In this document: one piece after another, positions 15,836 to 23,822 of the stretch
Position numbering within the stretch: position 1 is the first letter of the stretch
How the letters are laid out: each line of letters opens with the position of its first letter
DNA from: 3-1-20CM-4-69-9 sp963833655
GTDB lineage: Bacteria; Actinomycetota; Thermoleophilia; Gaiellales; Gaiellaceae
Assembly (NCBI GenBank): GCA_963833655.1
Contig: CAWHYL010000004.1
Location: forward strand, 868,001 to 932,000
Reading direction: 5' to 3'
Length of the DNA: 64,000 nt
Made by a program: the position numbers and the translations under genes
Notes under the pieces: model-generated
The model's input: only the letters and a program-made list of their open reading frames with translations
The model's database searches: none
Told to the model about the DNA's origin: nothing

Positions 15836-16492
15836 GTGGGACAACGCCAGTACCCCGCGTGCGTTCCGCGGGCCGGCAAGCCGCGGCTCCGTCCATTGGA
15901 GGACGTCGTTGCGTTGCCTCGCCGCAGCCCGCTCGCCGCTGAGCTTCAGCGTGCACTCGCCGCAGCATCGAGGCTGCACGGAATGCGCTCGGACTTGGAG
16001 CCCGTGCCGGTACGTGCGACGGCGACGGTCACTGAGGCGGGTGCGTACCGCTTTCGCAGGAGGGATCCGATCGACGTCCGCGTGTCGAGGGTCGGCGACC
16101 GCGCCGCGCTCGGGTTCCTGCACGAGCTCGGTCACCTGCTCGACCACCAGGTCTTCTACGACCGCAAGACGCGCACGTGGGCGTCGGCGACGCACGTTGC
16201 CTTCGAGGCGTGGCGTGCGACAACGGCGGAGCTTCGACGGCGCCGGCTACCCGGCGGCCGTGGTCGGCAGCGCTACTTCCAGGCGACGCACGAGGTGTGG
16301 GCGCGCTGTTACGCGCAGACGGTGCTTCTTCGCTCGGGCGATCCTGTGCTCGAGCGCCAGCTCGCCAGGCTCCAGGAGGAAAACGATCCGCATATCTGGC
16401 CGGCAGCACAATTCGAGGCGGCAGCCGTCGAGGTGGAGCGTGTGTTCGAACGCCTCGGCCTGACGCAGCTCACGCTGCCGCTCGCGGCTTAA
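15836..16492 (+). CDS. putative metallopeptidase with HELGH motif
   Basis: A 218-residue protein with a single recognisable feature, FLHELGHLLDHQ near residue 100, a HExxH zinc-binding helix with a further downstream His. A preceding beta-rich segment (RFRRRDPIDVRVSRVGDRAALG) and a following helical region (ATHEVWARCYAQTVLL) resemble small minigluzincin-like proteins. No signal peptide or membrane segment is visible. The GTG at 15836 is chosen because the frame upstream overlaps the LspA-like gene. The 3' end overlaps gcvPB by four bases (convergent). No family name can be given with confidence. Confidence 0.62.
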   Translation: MGQRQYPACVPRAGKPRLRPLEDVVALPRRSPLAAELQRALAAASRLHGMRSDLEPVPVRATATVTEAGAYRFRRRDPIDVRVSRVGDRAALGFLHELGHLLDHQVFYDRKTRTWASATHVAFEAWRATTAELRRRRLPGGRGRQRYFQATHEVWARCYAQTVLLRSGDPVLERQLARLQEENDPHIWPAAQFEAAAVEVERVFERLGLTQLTLPLAA

Positions 16493-17991
16493 GCGCCCTT
16501 CTGTGTCTCGAGCTGCCGGGGCTCGCCGGCCGGTTCGTCAGTCATGTCGGGATGCTCGTCGAACCCGTACTTGACGACCGCGCGTTTCGCCGCGCGAACC
16601 TCGTCCAGACGCTTCACCGGACGGGCGTGCGGCGCGTCTTTGAGCACATCAGGATCAGCAGCCGCCTCGCCGGCGATTGCGAGCATCGCGTCGGCGAACG
16701 CGTCGAGCGTCTCCTTCGCCTCGGTCTCCGTCGGCTCGATCATGAGCGCCTCCGGAACGACCAGCGGGAAGTAGATCGTCGGCGGATGGAAGCCGTAGTC
16801 CATCAGCCGCTTCGCCACGTCCGTCGCCGTGATCCCGTGCTCGCGCTTGAGCGTGCGCGCGCTGAGCACGAACTCGTGCATGCACAGGCGGTCGAAGGGC
16901 ACGTCGTATGCGTCCTTCAGCCGCTCGAGCAGGTAATTCGCGTTGAGCACCGCCGTCTCGGACATCTCGCGCAGTCGCGGCCCGTACGAACGGATATATG
17001 CGTACGAGCGAACGAACACGCCGAACGGGCCCGTGTAGCCGCGGACTTTTCCGATCGACTTCGGCCGATCGAAGTCGAGCCGGAACGCGTCGCCGTCCCT
17101 GACCACCGCCGGGACGGGGAGGAATGGCTCGAGCGTGTCGCGCACGACGATCGGTCCCCCTCCGGGCCCGCCGCCGCCGTGCGGTTGCGAGAACGTCTTG
17201 TGCAGGTTGATGTGCACGATGTCGAAACCCATGTCGCCGGGCCGCGAGATGCCGCACACGGCGTTGAGGTTTGCGCCGTCGTAGTAGAGGAGCGCGCCGA
17301 CGTCGTGGAAGATCGCCGCCACTTCCTCGATGTGCTCGTCGAAGAGCCCGAGCGTCGACGGGTTCGTCAGCATCAGACCCGCCGTCCGCTCGTCGACGAG
17401 CTCGCGCAGATGGCCGACATCGAGGTTGCCACGCGAGTCCGTCTGCGCCTTGGCGAGCTTGTAGCCGGCCATCGTGACGCTGGCCGGGTTCGTCCCGTGT
17501 GCCGTATCGGCCGTGATGATGGTGTCCCGCCGCTCCGCCTCTCCGCGGTCGGCGAAGTAGGCCCGCATCAGCATCAGGCCGGTCAACTCTCCCTGGGAGC
17601 CCGCCGCCGGCTGAAGCGAGCAGGCGTGCAGGCCCGAGACCTCCATGAGCACCTCCTGCAGGCGCCACATCAGCTCGAGCGCGCCCTGGCACGCCTCTTC
17701 GTCCTGGTATGGATGCAGGTCGCGGAAGCCGGGGAGGGCCACGAGCCGCTCGTTGACGCGCGGGTTGTACTTCATCGTGCACGAGCCGAGCGGATAGAAG
17801 CCCGTGTCGATGCCGAAATTCCGCGTGGACAGCTCGGTGAAGTGGCGCAGGATCTCGGGCTCTGCCAGCTCCGGAAGCCGCGGCGCGCTCGAGCGGCGCA
17901 GCTCCGCGGGAACGTCTGCAGCCGGAACGTCGGGCTTCGGGAGCTCGCCGCCGCGACGGCCCGGCTGGGACTTTTCGAAGATCAACTTCAT
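16489..17991 (-). CDS. gcvPB: glycine dehydrogenase (decarboxylating) subunit 2
   Basis: The C-terminal half of the P-protein as a separate polypeptide of 500 residues. It binds PLP; the Schiff-base lysine sits in the block TADTAHGTNPASV...AGYK. NFGIDTGFYPLGSCTMKYNP and a glycine-rich loop (HGGGGPGGGP) are diagnostic. With gcvPA it decarboxylates glycine and passes the aminomethyl group to the lipoyl arm of GcvH. The ATG at 17991 overlaps the gcvPA stop (ATGA); sequence upstream of it in frame is gcvPA in another frame. Last gene of the operon. Confidence 0.96.
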   Translation of the reverse strand: MKLIFEKSQPGRRGGELPKPDVPAADVPAELRRSSAPRLPELAEPEILRHFTELSTRNFGIDTGFYPLGSCTMKYNPRVNERLVALPGFRDLHPYQDEEACQGALELMWRLQEVLMEVSGLHACSLQPAAGSQGELTGLMLMRAYFADRGEAERRDTIITADTAHGTNPASVTMAGYKLAKAQTDSRGNLDVGHLRELVDERTAGLMLTNPSTLGLFDEHIEEVAAIFHDVGALLYYDGANLNAVCGISRPGDMGFDIVHINLHKTFSQPHGGGGPGGGPIVVRDTLEPFLPVPAVVRDGDAFRLDFDRPKSIGKVRGYTGPFGVFVRSYAYIRSYGPRLREMSETAVLNANYLLERLKDAYDVPFDRLCMHEFVLSARTLKREHGITATDVAKRLMDYGFHPPTIYFPLVVPEALMIEPTETEAKETLDAFADAMLAIAGEAAADPDVLKDAPHARPVKRLDEVRAAKRAVVKYGFDEHPDMTDEPAGEPRQLETQKGA

Positions 17992-19322
17992 GCCTGCGTC
18001 AACGCCTCGACGAGACGGTCGACGTCCGCCGGCGAGCGGCGCTCCGTGATGGCCACGAGCACGGTGTCGTCGAGACCTGGATAGTCGCGGCCGAGTGCAT
18101 AGCCCGGGTTTACGCCGTGTGCGCGCGCGCCACGCACGACGTCCTGGGCGTTCCGTCCGACGCGGACGGCAAACTCCTTGAATGTTGTCTGTTCGGGAAA
18201 CGACAACTCGAAGCCGGCGTCGACGAGGCGCCGCTTCGCGTAGGCGCCGAGGCCCATGCACGTCTCCCCCAGCTCGCGCAGTCCTTCGGGCCCGAGCCAG
18301 CTGAGATACACGAGCCCCGCCAGCGCGAGGAGCGTCTGGTTTGTCGTGATGTTCGACGTCGCCTTCTCGCGTCGGATGTGTTGCTCGCGGGTCTGAAGGG
18401 TGAGGACATAGCCGCGCTCGCCCGCGGTGTCTACCGTCTCACCGACGATCCGGCCCGGCATGCGGCGGATGAACTCGTTTTGCGCCGCGAGGAATCCGTA
18501 GTGCGGCCCGGCGAAGGATTGGTAGTTGCCCGCGCTCTGCCCTTCGCCGATCGCCATCCCGCAGCCGTACGTGCCGGGCGCCTCGAGCACGCCGAGCGAG
18601 AGGAGGTCGACATGGGCCACGGGAATCGCGCCGGCCTCCGCTACGGCCGCAGCGAGATCCGGCGCCGCCTCGAGGCAGCCGAAGAAGTTCGGCTGCTGGA
18701 AGATGACGCAGGCGGCACCCTCAGCGGCGCGCCGCAGCTCGTCGGGATTCGTCACACCGTCTCGGTGCTGCACCTCGACGATCTCGAGCCCGAACCCGGG
18801 TGCATACGTCTTGACGACCTGCCGAACCTGCGGGTTCGTCGCCTCCGTGACGACGACCTTCGCTCGGCCGGTCGCGTGCTTCGCGACGTAGCACGCGTCC
18901 GCAGCAACGGTCGTGCCGTCGTAGCCGGACGCGTTCGAGACGTCCATTCCGGTGAGCTCGCAGATCGCCGTCTGGTACTCGAAGATCGCCTGGAGCACGC
19001 CCTGGCTCATCTCGGGCTGGTACGGCGTGTAGGCCGTCAGGAGCTCGCCGCGTTGGAGCACCGCGTCGACGATCGCCGGGACGTAGTGGTCGTAGATGCC
19101 GGCGCCGAGAAACGAGAGCTCGCGTGAGGTGTCGACGTTCCGCGCGGCGAGCTCCTCGAGATGGCGCGAGAGCTCCTGCTCGCCGAGCGGCGGATCGAGC
19201 GCCAGCTCGCGATCGAAGCGCACCCCGGCGGGAATGTCGGCGAAGAGCTCCTCGACCGAGGAGACGCCGATTGCCGCGAGCATCTCCTCGCGGTCGCGTT
19301 GCGTCAGTGAGAGGTAGCTCAA
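17988..19322 (-). CDS. gcvPA: glycine dehydrogenase (decarboxylating) subunit 1
   Basis: The N-terminal half of the split P-protein, 444 residues. MSYLSLTQRDREEML, FLGAGIYDHYVPA, YTPYQPEMSQG and NASGYDG are standard family blocks. The TTG at 19322 is the start; it comes directly after the gcvH stop. Forms an alpha2beta2 enzyme with GcvPB. The two-gene form of GcvP occurs in many Gram-positive and thermophilic lineages, whereas many actinobacteria have the fused form; here the split is clear, with a four-base overlap between the two genes. Confidence 0.96.
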   Translation of the reverse strand: MSYLSLTQRDREEMLAAIGVSSVEELFADIPAGVRFDRELALDPPLGEQELSRHLEELAARNVDTSRELSFLGAGIYDHYVPAIVDAVLQRGELLTAYTPYQPEMSQGVLQAIFEYQTAICELTGMDVSNASGYDGTTVAADACYVAKHATGRAKVVVTEATNPQVRQVVKTYAPGFGLEIVEVQHRDGVTNPDELRRAAEGAACVIFQQPNFFGCLEAAPDLAAAVAEAGAIPVAHVDLLSLGVLEAPGTYGCGMAIGEGQSAGNYQSFAGPHYGFLAAQNEFIRRMPGRIVGETVDTAGERGYVLTLQTREQHIRREKATSNITTNQTLLALAGLVYLSWLGPEGLRELGETCMGLGAYAKRRLVDAGFELSFPEQTTFKEFAVRVGRNAQDVVRGARAHGVNPGYALGRDYPGLDDTVLVAITERRSPADVDRLVEALTQA

Positions 19323-19323
19323 C

Positions 19324-19719
19324 CTAGGACTCGGCGACGACCCGCTTGTAGGCCTCGACGTCGAGGAGGCTGTCCATCTCGGCCGGATCGCTGAGACGGA
19401 TGCGCACGAGCCAGCCTTCGCCGTACGGGTCGGCGTTGACGGTCTCCGGCTCGTCGACGATCTTCTGGTTGATCTCGAGCACCTCGCCGGACAGCGGCGC
19501 GATCACGTCGGAGACGGCTTTGACGGATTCGATCTCCCCGTAGCTGCTGTCGCGGGCGATCGTGTCGCCGACGTTCGGGGGCTCGTAGTGGACGAGCTCT
19601 CCCAGCGCGTCCTGCGCGAACCACGTGATGCCGAGGGCCGCCTCGTCTCCGTCGATGCGAGCCCAGTCGTGCTCCTTGTGGTACTTGAGGTCGTCCGGGT
19701 ACGTCTCGGTCGCGGCCAA
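19324..19719 (-). CDS. gcvH: glycine cleavage system H protein
   Basis: A 131-residue lipoyl carrier. The lipoylated lysine is in ESVKAVSD (Lys about 67) within a hammerhead fold that ends GWLVRIRLSDPAEMDSLL. It shuttles the methylamine group from the P-protein to the T-protein. The start is a TTG directly after the gcvT stop, with a GAGAGGAGAG ribosome binding site inside the gcvT 3' end. Confidence 0.97.
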   Translation of the reverse strand: MAATETYPDDLKYHKEHDWARIDGDEAALGITWFAQDALGELVHYEPPNVGDTIARDSSYGEIESVKAVSDVIAPLSGEVLEINQKIVDEPETVNADPYGEGWLVRIRLSDPAEMDSLLDVEAYKRVVAES

Positions 19720-20778
19720 CTAGGAACTCTCCTCTCGCTTGTAGATCGGGCGCTTGACGACGCGTGCGCGGCGGTGCCGGCCGCGGACGTCGATCGAGAT
19801 CTCGCTGTCGGGCACGGCTCGCTCCGCCGGCAGGTACGCGAGCCCGATGCCGCGGTCGAGCATCGGCGAGTGCGTGCCGGACGTGACCGCGCCGCCGCCT
19901 TCGACGGCCATCCCCTGTCGCGGCACGGCCTTCTCCTCCATCACGAACGGGACGAGCTTGCGCTCGGGCCCGCTCGCCTTGACCGCGCGCAGCACTTTCG
20001 CGCCGGTGAACTCCTTGTCGAGCGCGCACGCCCACGCAAGCCCGGCGGAGATCGCATCGGTCTCCTGTGTGATGTCGTTCCCGTGGAGCGGATAGCAGAC
20101 CTCAAGCCGCAGCGTGTCGCGGGCGCCGAGACCGCACGGCACGGCGCCGCGCGCGAGCACGCGGTCCCAGAGCTCGGCTCCGTCCTCGGCCGTCGCCAGC
20201 AGCTCGCAGCCGTCCTCGCCCGTGTAGCCGGTGCGGTTGACCATGCACTGGACACCGTCGATCTCGCCTTCCGCGAACGTGAACGGCTTGGCGGACGGCA
20301 GCCCGAGCCGCTCGATCGCCCGCGGGCCCTGGACGGCGAGCAGCGCGTACTCGTCCGAGACGTCGCGAACGTCGGAGCCCGGAACTTCCCGCTCCTTCAG
20401 CCACCCATAGTCGGCGTCGCGGTTCGACGCGTTGACGATCAGCAGGTACCGGAACTGCTCGAGCTTGTAGATGATCAGGTCGTCGACGATCCCGCCGCGC
20501 TCGTTCGTGAGCAGCGTGTACTGGGCGTCGCCCGGCTCGAGGCGCGCGAGGTCGTTCGACAGTGTTGCTTGGAGGAGATCCGTCGCGCGCGGCCCTTCGA
20601 CCTCGAACTCGCCCATGTGCGACACGTCGAAGACGCCGCAGTCGCTGCGGACGGCACGCACCTCCGGGATCACGCCTTCGTACTGCACGGGCATGTCCCA
20701 GCCGGCGAACGGCACCATCCGCGCCCCGAGGGCGACGTGGCGATCGTGAATCGGCGTGCGCAGGAGCGTCTGAGCCAT
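19720..20778 (-). CDS. gcvT: aminomethyltransferase (glycine cleavage T protein)
   Basis: First gene of the gcv operon, 352 residues. Transfers the methylene group from GcvH to tetrahydrofolate, releasing ammonia. VPFAGWDMPVQY, FDVSHMGEFEVEG, NRTGYTGEDG and the C-terminal folate-site segment RRARVVKRP are typical. The ATG at 20778 is chosen over an upstream extension whose sequence (Arg/Ser-rich) does not resemble GcvT. Between it and ftsZ lies a 152-base region containing a 10-bp inverted repeat. Confidence 0.96.
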   Translation of the reverse strand: MAQTLLRTPIHDRHVALGARMVPFAGWDMPVQYEGVIPEVRAVRSDCGVFDVSHMGEFEVEGPRATDLLQATLSNDLARLEPGDAQYTLLTNERGGIVDDLIIYKLEQFRYLLIVNASNRDADYGWLKEREVPGSDVRDVSDEYALLAVQGPRAIERLGLPSAKPFTFAEGEIDGVQCMVNRTGYTGEDGCELLATAEDGAELWDRVLARGAVPCGLGARDTLRLEVCYPLHGNDITQETDAISAGLAWACALDKEFTGAKVLRAVKASGPERKLVPFVMEEKAVPRQGMAVEGGGAVTSGTHSPMLDRGIGLAYLPAERAVPDSEISIDVRGRHRRARVVKRPIYKREESS

Positions 20779-20808
20779 CGCGCCGATGCTAACGAGCCGC
20801 AGAAAGGC

Positions 20809-20849
20809 GTCGCTCCGGCTGTGCCTCGACGAGACGCAACCGGAGCGAC
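20809..20849 (-). terminator. nested inverted repeat between ftsZ and gcvT
   Basis: GTCGCTCCGG at 20809-20818 is perfectly complementary to CCGGAGCGAC at 20840-20849. The spacer contains a further CTCG-A-CGAG palindrome, so a nested hairpin can form. It lies 31 bases upstream of the gcvT start and downstream of the ftsZ stop in the transcription direction. No U-tract follows, so it is either a factor-dependent terminator/attenuator for read-through from ftsZ or a leader structure of the gcv mRNA. Confidence 0.5.
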
Positions 20850-20930
20850 TGACCGGGTCGTGGGGCCAACCGGGGAGGATGGACCCCAAGAGGGCACCCC
20901 ATCCCTACCGCGCCGCGGCGCTCCTCAAAC

Positions 20931-22004
20931 CTATGAGTCGTCGCGCAGGAAGGAGGGGACGTCGAGGACGTCCTGAGAGACGTCGAAGGCTTCCGAGGCA
21001 GTCGTGGCAGGCACGGGCCGGTCGAGCGCCGGCGACTCCCGGCGACGTTTCCGACGGCCCTGGCCGCCGAAGCCGGTCGCGATCACCGTGACCTGGACGT
21101 CGTCGCCAATGGCATCGTCGATGACGGCGCCGAAGATGACGTTCGCGTTCTGGTCCGCCGCGCCGGTCACCACCTCGGCCGCCTCGTTGACCTCGAACAG
21201 CCCGATGTCGGCGCCGCCGGTCACGTTCAGGAGGATCCCGGTCGCGCCCTCGATCGACGCCTCGAGGAGCGGCGACGAGACTGCGGAGCGGGCGGCCTCG
21301 GCCGCGCGGTTCTCCCCGGATGCGCGCCCGATCCCCATCAGGGCGGAGCCGGCGTCGCGCATGATCGTGCGCACGTCGGCGAAATCGAGGTTGACGAGCC
21401 CGGGCTCGGTGATCAGATCCGTGATCCCCTGCACGCCCTGGCGGAGAATGTCGTCGGCCATCCGGAATGCCTCGACGACCGTGGTCTGGCGCTCGACGAC
21501 CTGGAGCAGCCGGTCGTTCTCGATCACGATGAGGGTGTCGACGCGGTCGCGGAGCTGGTCGATCCCCCGCTCGGCCTGCTCGGCGCGCTTGCGGCCCTCG
21601 AACCCGAACGGCCGCGTGACGACGCCGACGGTGAGCGCACCGATCTCCTGGCCGATCTCCGCGACGATGGGTGCCCCGCCGGTGCCGGTGCCGCCGCCCT
21701 CGCCCGCGGTGATGAAGACCATGTCAGCGCCCTTCAGCGCCTCCTTCAGCTCGTCGCGGCTCTCCTGAGCGGCGGCGAGGCCGACCTCCGGGTCGGCGCC
21801 CGCGCCGAGCCCGCGGGTGACCTCCGCGCCGACCTGGATCTTGATGTCGGCGTCCGCCATCAGCAGCGCCTGCGCGTCGGTGTTGACCGCGATGAACTCG
21901 ACGCCCGACAGGCCGGCGTCGACCATCCGGTTGACGGCGTTCGTCCCCCCGCCGCCGACCCCGGCGACCTTCAGGACTGCGAGGTAGTTGCCTGTCTGGC
22001 TCAT
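20931..22004 (-). CDS. ftsZ: cell division protein FtsZ
   Basis: Tubulin-like GTPase that polymerises into the division ring; 357 residues. The GTP-binding signature GGGTGTG is at about residues 103-109; VGGGGTNAV, NTDAQAL and NLDFADVR are further landmarks. The protein ends in VLDVPSFLRDD, the conserved C-terminal peptide that binds partners such as FtsA/SepF/ZipA. The C-terminal linker is short. The ATG at 22004 starts a few residues before the conserved region; upstream in-frame codons belong to the leader. It appears to have its own promoter downstream of ftsQ. Confidence 0.97.
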   Translation of the reverse strand: MSQTGNYLAVLKVAGVGGGGTNAVNRMVDAGLSGVEFIAVNTDAQALLMADADIKIQVGAEVTRGLGAGADPEVGLAAAQESRDELKEALKGADMVFITAGEGGGTGTGGAPIVAEIGQEIGALTVGVVTRPFGFEGRKRAEQAERGIDQLRDRVDTLIVIENDRLLQVVERQTTVVEAFRMADDILRQGVQGITDLITEPGLVNLDFADVRTIMRDAGSALMGIGRASGENRAAEAARSAVSSPLLEASIEGATGILLNVTGGADIGLFEVNEAAEVVTGAADQNANVIFGAVIDDAIGDDVQVTVIATGFGGQGRRKRRRESPALDRPVPATTASEAFDVSQDVLDVPSFLRDDS

Positions 22005-22073
22005 CGTCTTCGTCGGCTGCTCGACCTCAAGCTTCGGTGGAGCGTTGGGGCTGTCGAGGTCCGCCTCCGCTCG

Positions 22074-22102
22074 AGGGTACGCACCCGAAACCCGGCTGTC
22101 AA
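22074..22102 (-). promoter_or_regulatory. predicted sigma-70-type promoter of ftsZ
   Basis: On the minus strand TTGACA (22102-22097) is followed after exactly 17 bases by TACCCT (22079-22074), which fits a -35 and a TAnnnT -10 box. Transcription would start near 22067, giving a leader of about 60 nt before the ftsZ ATG. It lies just downstream of the hairpin at the ftsQ stop, consistent with ftsZ being uncoupled from the dcw operon. Confidence 0.6.
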
Positions 22103-22108
22103 CGGCAA

Positions 22109-22142
22109 CAACCCTCAACCTCAACCTCCGAGTTGAGGGTTG
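22109..22142 (-). terminator. 11-bp perfect inverted repeat spanning the ftsQ stop
   Basis: CAACCCTCAAC at 22109-22119 and GTTGAGGGTTG at 22132-22142 are perfect reverse complements with a 12-base loop. The hairpin includes the ftsQ stop codon. There is no long T-run, but its place at the end of the dcw operon and in front of a consensus promoter suggests partial termination or mRNA end protection. Confidence 0.5.
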
Positions 22143-22909
22143 CGCCCCGCGACCGGGCGTTCCGGGACGCTGAGGTCGAGATAGTTCGGGCCGCCTGTGG
22201 CAGGCGGCGCGAGCGACGGCACGATGCCGTGCGCGATCGCGATCTTCAGCCGCAGCGCGACGGGAGGGCCGAGCTGGATCTCGAGGCCGCCGCGCAACCC
22301 GAGCGTGATCTGCCCGTCGAGCGCGCGCACGAACGTCACGCGGCCGGGGAAGCCGCTCCCGACGAATGCGGCGAGCGACCGGGCGGCGAGGCCGCCGTCC
22401 CGGCCGCCGAGGAACGAGCCGAGCTCCACGTCCGTCGACGCGGGGAGCCAGATGCGCGGAAGCTCGCGATGCGTTCCGCGGCCGACCGGCGCGATCACGC
22501 GGCCGCGCGCGGAGACGAGAAAGGAGTCGGAGCCGCGGCGGACGACGGCGACCGGCAGCTCGGGAACGATCCGGACGCGGAGCGTGTGCGGAAACGCGCG
22601 ATCGACGCTCGCCGAGCGGACGGCGGGCAGCCCGGCGAGGCGCTGCTCGACGGAGGCGGCGTCGAGGCCCACGAGGCTGCGACCGTCGTAGCGGCTCAGG
22701 TCGTTCCGTACCTCCGCGGCCAGCGGCGGCGACGCGCCGTCGACGCGGACTGTCTCGACGGCGAACATCGACGTCTCGCGAGCGAGGGCGTAGAGCCCGC
22801 CGGCGATCAGGACGATCGCGAGCCCGACGAGGAGCGAACGGCCGGACGGCACGTAGCGCGCAACGTCGGCGCGATGCCGGCGCGGCAGCGGGAGGACCTT
22901 CTCGCCCAC
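22121..22909 (-). CDS. ftsQ: cell division protein FtsQ/DivIB
   Basis: A bitopic membrane protein of 262 residues: short basic cytoplasmic N-terminus, one helix at about 25-45, then a POTRA domain (VETVRVDGASPPLAAEV...LPAVRSASVDRAFPHTLRVRIVPE) and the FtsQ beta domain (VSARGRVIAPV...LPRIWL). It links early and late divisome proteins in the periplasm-equivalent space. GTG start at 22909. It follows murB by about 30 bases. The sequence is divergent, as usual for FtsQ; assignment is supported by order in the dcw cluster. Confidence 0.9.
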   Translation of the reverse strand: MGEKVLPLPRRHRADVARYVPSGRSLLVGLAIVLIAGGLYALARETSMFAVETVRVDGASPPLAAEVRNDLSRYDGRSLVGLDAASVEQRLAGLPAVRSASVDRAFPHTLRVRIVPELPVAVVRRGSDSFLVSARGRVIAPVGRGTHRELPRIWLPASTDVELGSFLGGRDGGLAARSLAAFVGSGFPGRVTFVRALDGQITLGLRGGLEIQLGPPVALRLKIAIAHGIVPSLAPPATGGPNYLDLSVPERPVAGRNPQLGG

Positions 22910-22940
22910 CCCCGGGAGTTCGGCGCGCCGCGTTCGGGTC

Positions 22941-23822
22941 CTACTTCAGCGGCGGAAGCTCGAGCTCGCCGAGAAACACGACTTCGTGCTCGAGCTCGAC
23001 GCCGTACTCATCCCAGGCTCGGCGGCGGGCCTCTGCCATGAGCGCGAGCGCATCGGCCGAGCGTGCCGCGTCGGCGTTCTCGATGAAGTTCGCGTGCCGC
23101 GGCGAGATCTGGGCGCCCCCGATGCGGTAGCCCTTGAGCCCGCAGGCCTCGAGCATCCGTCCGGCGCTGAGCTCATGCGCCGGGTTCTTGAAGACGCTGC
23201 CGTACGTGCGCTTGTTCGTCGGCTGGGCGGCCTTGCGTCGCGCCTGGAGGTCTGCGACGAGCGCCTTGATCTCCGCCGGCGCGCGCGGCTGCAACCGGTA
23301 CTCGACGGCGGCGACGACCTCCCCCGCGCCCAGACCCGAACGGCGGTACTCGAGCCCGAGCTCGTCCCGGGCGCGCCAGCGGGCGCCGTCGGCGTCGACG
23401 ATGAGCGCACGCTCGAGGATGCCGGCCCAGTCGTTGCCGTAGGCGCCTGCGTTCATGCGGACGCCGCCGCCGGCGGTACCAGGGATCGCGCACGCGAACT
23501 CGAACCCGCCGAGGCCCGCCGCGCGGGCCCGATGCAGTGCGACGGCGTTCGGCGCGCAGCCGCCTGCCACGAGCATGTGGTCGCGCACCTCCACGTGCGC
23601 AAGCTCGCCCGCGAGCTTGAGCACGAGCCCCTCGAAGCCCGCATCCGCAACGAGCAGGTTCGAGCCGAGGCCGACGACAGCGACCGGCAGCGCGTGCTCG
23701 CGGGCATGCGCGAGGGCCTCCCGCAGCTCGGTGAGCGTCGCGGGCCGCGCGAATGCCGCCGCCGGGCCACCCGTCCCAAGCGTCGTGAAGCGCGACAGCG
23801 CGATACCGCGTTCGATGTTCAC
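22941..23822 (-). CDS. murB: UDP-N-acetylenolpyruvoylglucosamine reductase
   Basis: FAD enzyme of 293 residues reducing UDP-GlcNAc-enolpyruvate to UDP-MurNAc. FTTLGTGGPA at the N-terminus, VVGLGSNLLV and CAIPGTAGGGVRMNAGAYG form the FAD site; YGSVFKNP contains the catalytic Ser and HANFIEN lies in the third domain, which is the pattern of type IIa MurB. GTG start overlaps the murC stop (GTGA). Confidence 0.96.
   Translation of the reverse strand: MNIERGIALSRFTTLGTGGPAAAFARPATLTELREALAHAREHALPVAVVGLGSNLLVADAGFEGLVLKLAGELAHVEVRDHMLVAGGCAPNAVALHRARAAGLGGFEFACAIPGTAGGGVRMNAGAYGNDWAGILERALIVDADGARWRARDELGLEYRRSGLGAGEVVAAVEYRLQPRAPAEIKALVADLQARRKAAQPTNKRTYGSVFKNPAHELSAGRMLEACGLKGYRIGGAQISPRHANFIENADAARSADALALMAEARRRAWDEYGVELEHEVVFLGELELPPLK

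Noticed and set aside
17688..17700. Near match to the palindrome (CCCTGGCACG) in gcvPB
   Set aside because: Only the right half is present; the left arm is not complementary, so it was not counted. Near matches at 42354 and 55059 with one mismatch were also left out of the count.
20779..20930. Glycine riboswitch upstream of gcvT
   Set aside because: The conserved aptamer core sequences are not present; only generic stems are visible.
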